From NCBI GenBank assembly GCA_964463485.1, contig CAYXDO010000287.1, forward strand, positions 1-6,020: DNA of 6,020 nucleotides, read 5' to 3'. The stretch's first letter is position 1; each line of letters starts with the position of its first letter. The notes below the pieces were generated by a model. That model worked only from the letters and a program-made list of their open reading frames with translations. It was not told where the DNA came from and ran no database searches. The translations under genes and the position numbers were made by a program. Origin of the DNA: CAYXDO01 sp964463485 (GTDB lineage Bacteria; Myxococcota; Kuafuiibacteriia; Kuafuiibacteriales; Kuafuiibacteriaceae). Positions 5,959 to 6,020 of this stretch are shown one piece after another.

Positions 5959-6020
5959 GTCAGATCGTCTGCGTCAGATCGTCTGCGTCAGATCGTCTGC
6001 GTCAGCGTCAGATCGTCTGC
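5959..6020 (+). repeat. 14-bp tandem repeat downstream of the second ATPase gene
   Basis: The unit GTCAGATCGTCTGC occurs at 5959-5972, 5973-5986, 5987-6000 and 6007-6020, with one short GTCAGC unit at 6001-6006. All four full copies are identical. The array starts 14 bases after the stop codon at 5944 and runs off the right edge exactly at a unit boundary, so its total length is unknown. Each copy can fold as CAGA-TCG-TCTG (4-bp stem, 3-base loop). There is no T tract. It is the same family as the left-end array in inverted orientation. Confidence 0.95.

Noticed and set aside
5959..6020. CRISPR array
   Set aside because: The 14-bp units are directly adjacent with no spacers, and no cas gene is present.
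1..6020. Circular element or linear plasmid closed by terminal repeats
   Set aside because: The end repeats are inverted, not direct, and are imperfect. The genes are ordinary chromosomal ones, with no replication, mobilisation or telomere function. Contig breakage in a dispersed repeat is simpler.

Overview
This high-GC window resembles a chromosomal segment of a myxobacterium or a related Myxococcota lineage. The grounds are base composition, arginine-, alanine- and proline-rich proteins with strong G/C in third codon positions, and a very long zinc-ribbon/disordered/membrane protein of a style common in that group. This placement is inferred from style and was not tested by any search.

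Layout. Positions 1-80 are a short-period tandem repeat (CTGACG and CAGACTAT units). Two genes follow on the minus strand, and both read leftward. The promoter-proximal one (3810 to 3061) encodes an RluA/RluC-type pseudouridine synthase without an S4 domain. Only 6 bases beyond its stop lies the start of a 985-residue protein (3054 to 97), which has an N-terminal four-cysteine zinc ribbon, about 815 residues of low-complexity linker and a C-terminal RDD membrane domain. The linker contains a nearly perfect 57-bp tandem repeat that abuts a perfect 20-bp palindrome. Diverging from this pair, on the plus strand, are two overlapping genes for Get3/ArsA-like P-loop ATPases (3861 or 3819 to 4823, and 4820 to 5944). 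They are coupled through a GTGA start/stop overlap. Positions 5959-6020 form another tandem repeat, with a 14-bp unit.

How the genes may work together. The two ATPases look like one heteromeric machine. The first keeps the intermonomer signature lysine (GKGGVGKTT), while the second has alanine there (GAGGVGKTT) but keeps the P-loop lysine. The order and asymmetry recall the Rv3679-Rv3680 Get3-like pair of Mycobacterium tuberculosis, and no metal-binding cysteine motif argues for arsenite transport. The pseudouridine synthase probably modifies 23S rRNA. The zinc-ribbon/RDD protein looks like a membrane-tethered cytoplasmic scaffold of unknown role.

The least ordinary signal is the pair of terminal arrays. 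Each lies directly after the last gene of its transcription unit. They are inverted relative to each other on the DNA, but read in the direction of transcription both give the same motif, GTCAGATCGTCTGC or GTCAGATAGTCTGC. This suggests a repeat family associated with gene 3' ends. That the sequence starts and stops inside these arrays suggests the contig broke at a repeat occurring elsewhere in the genome.
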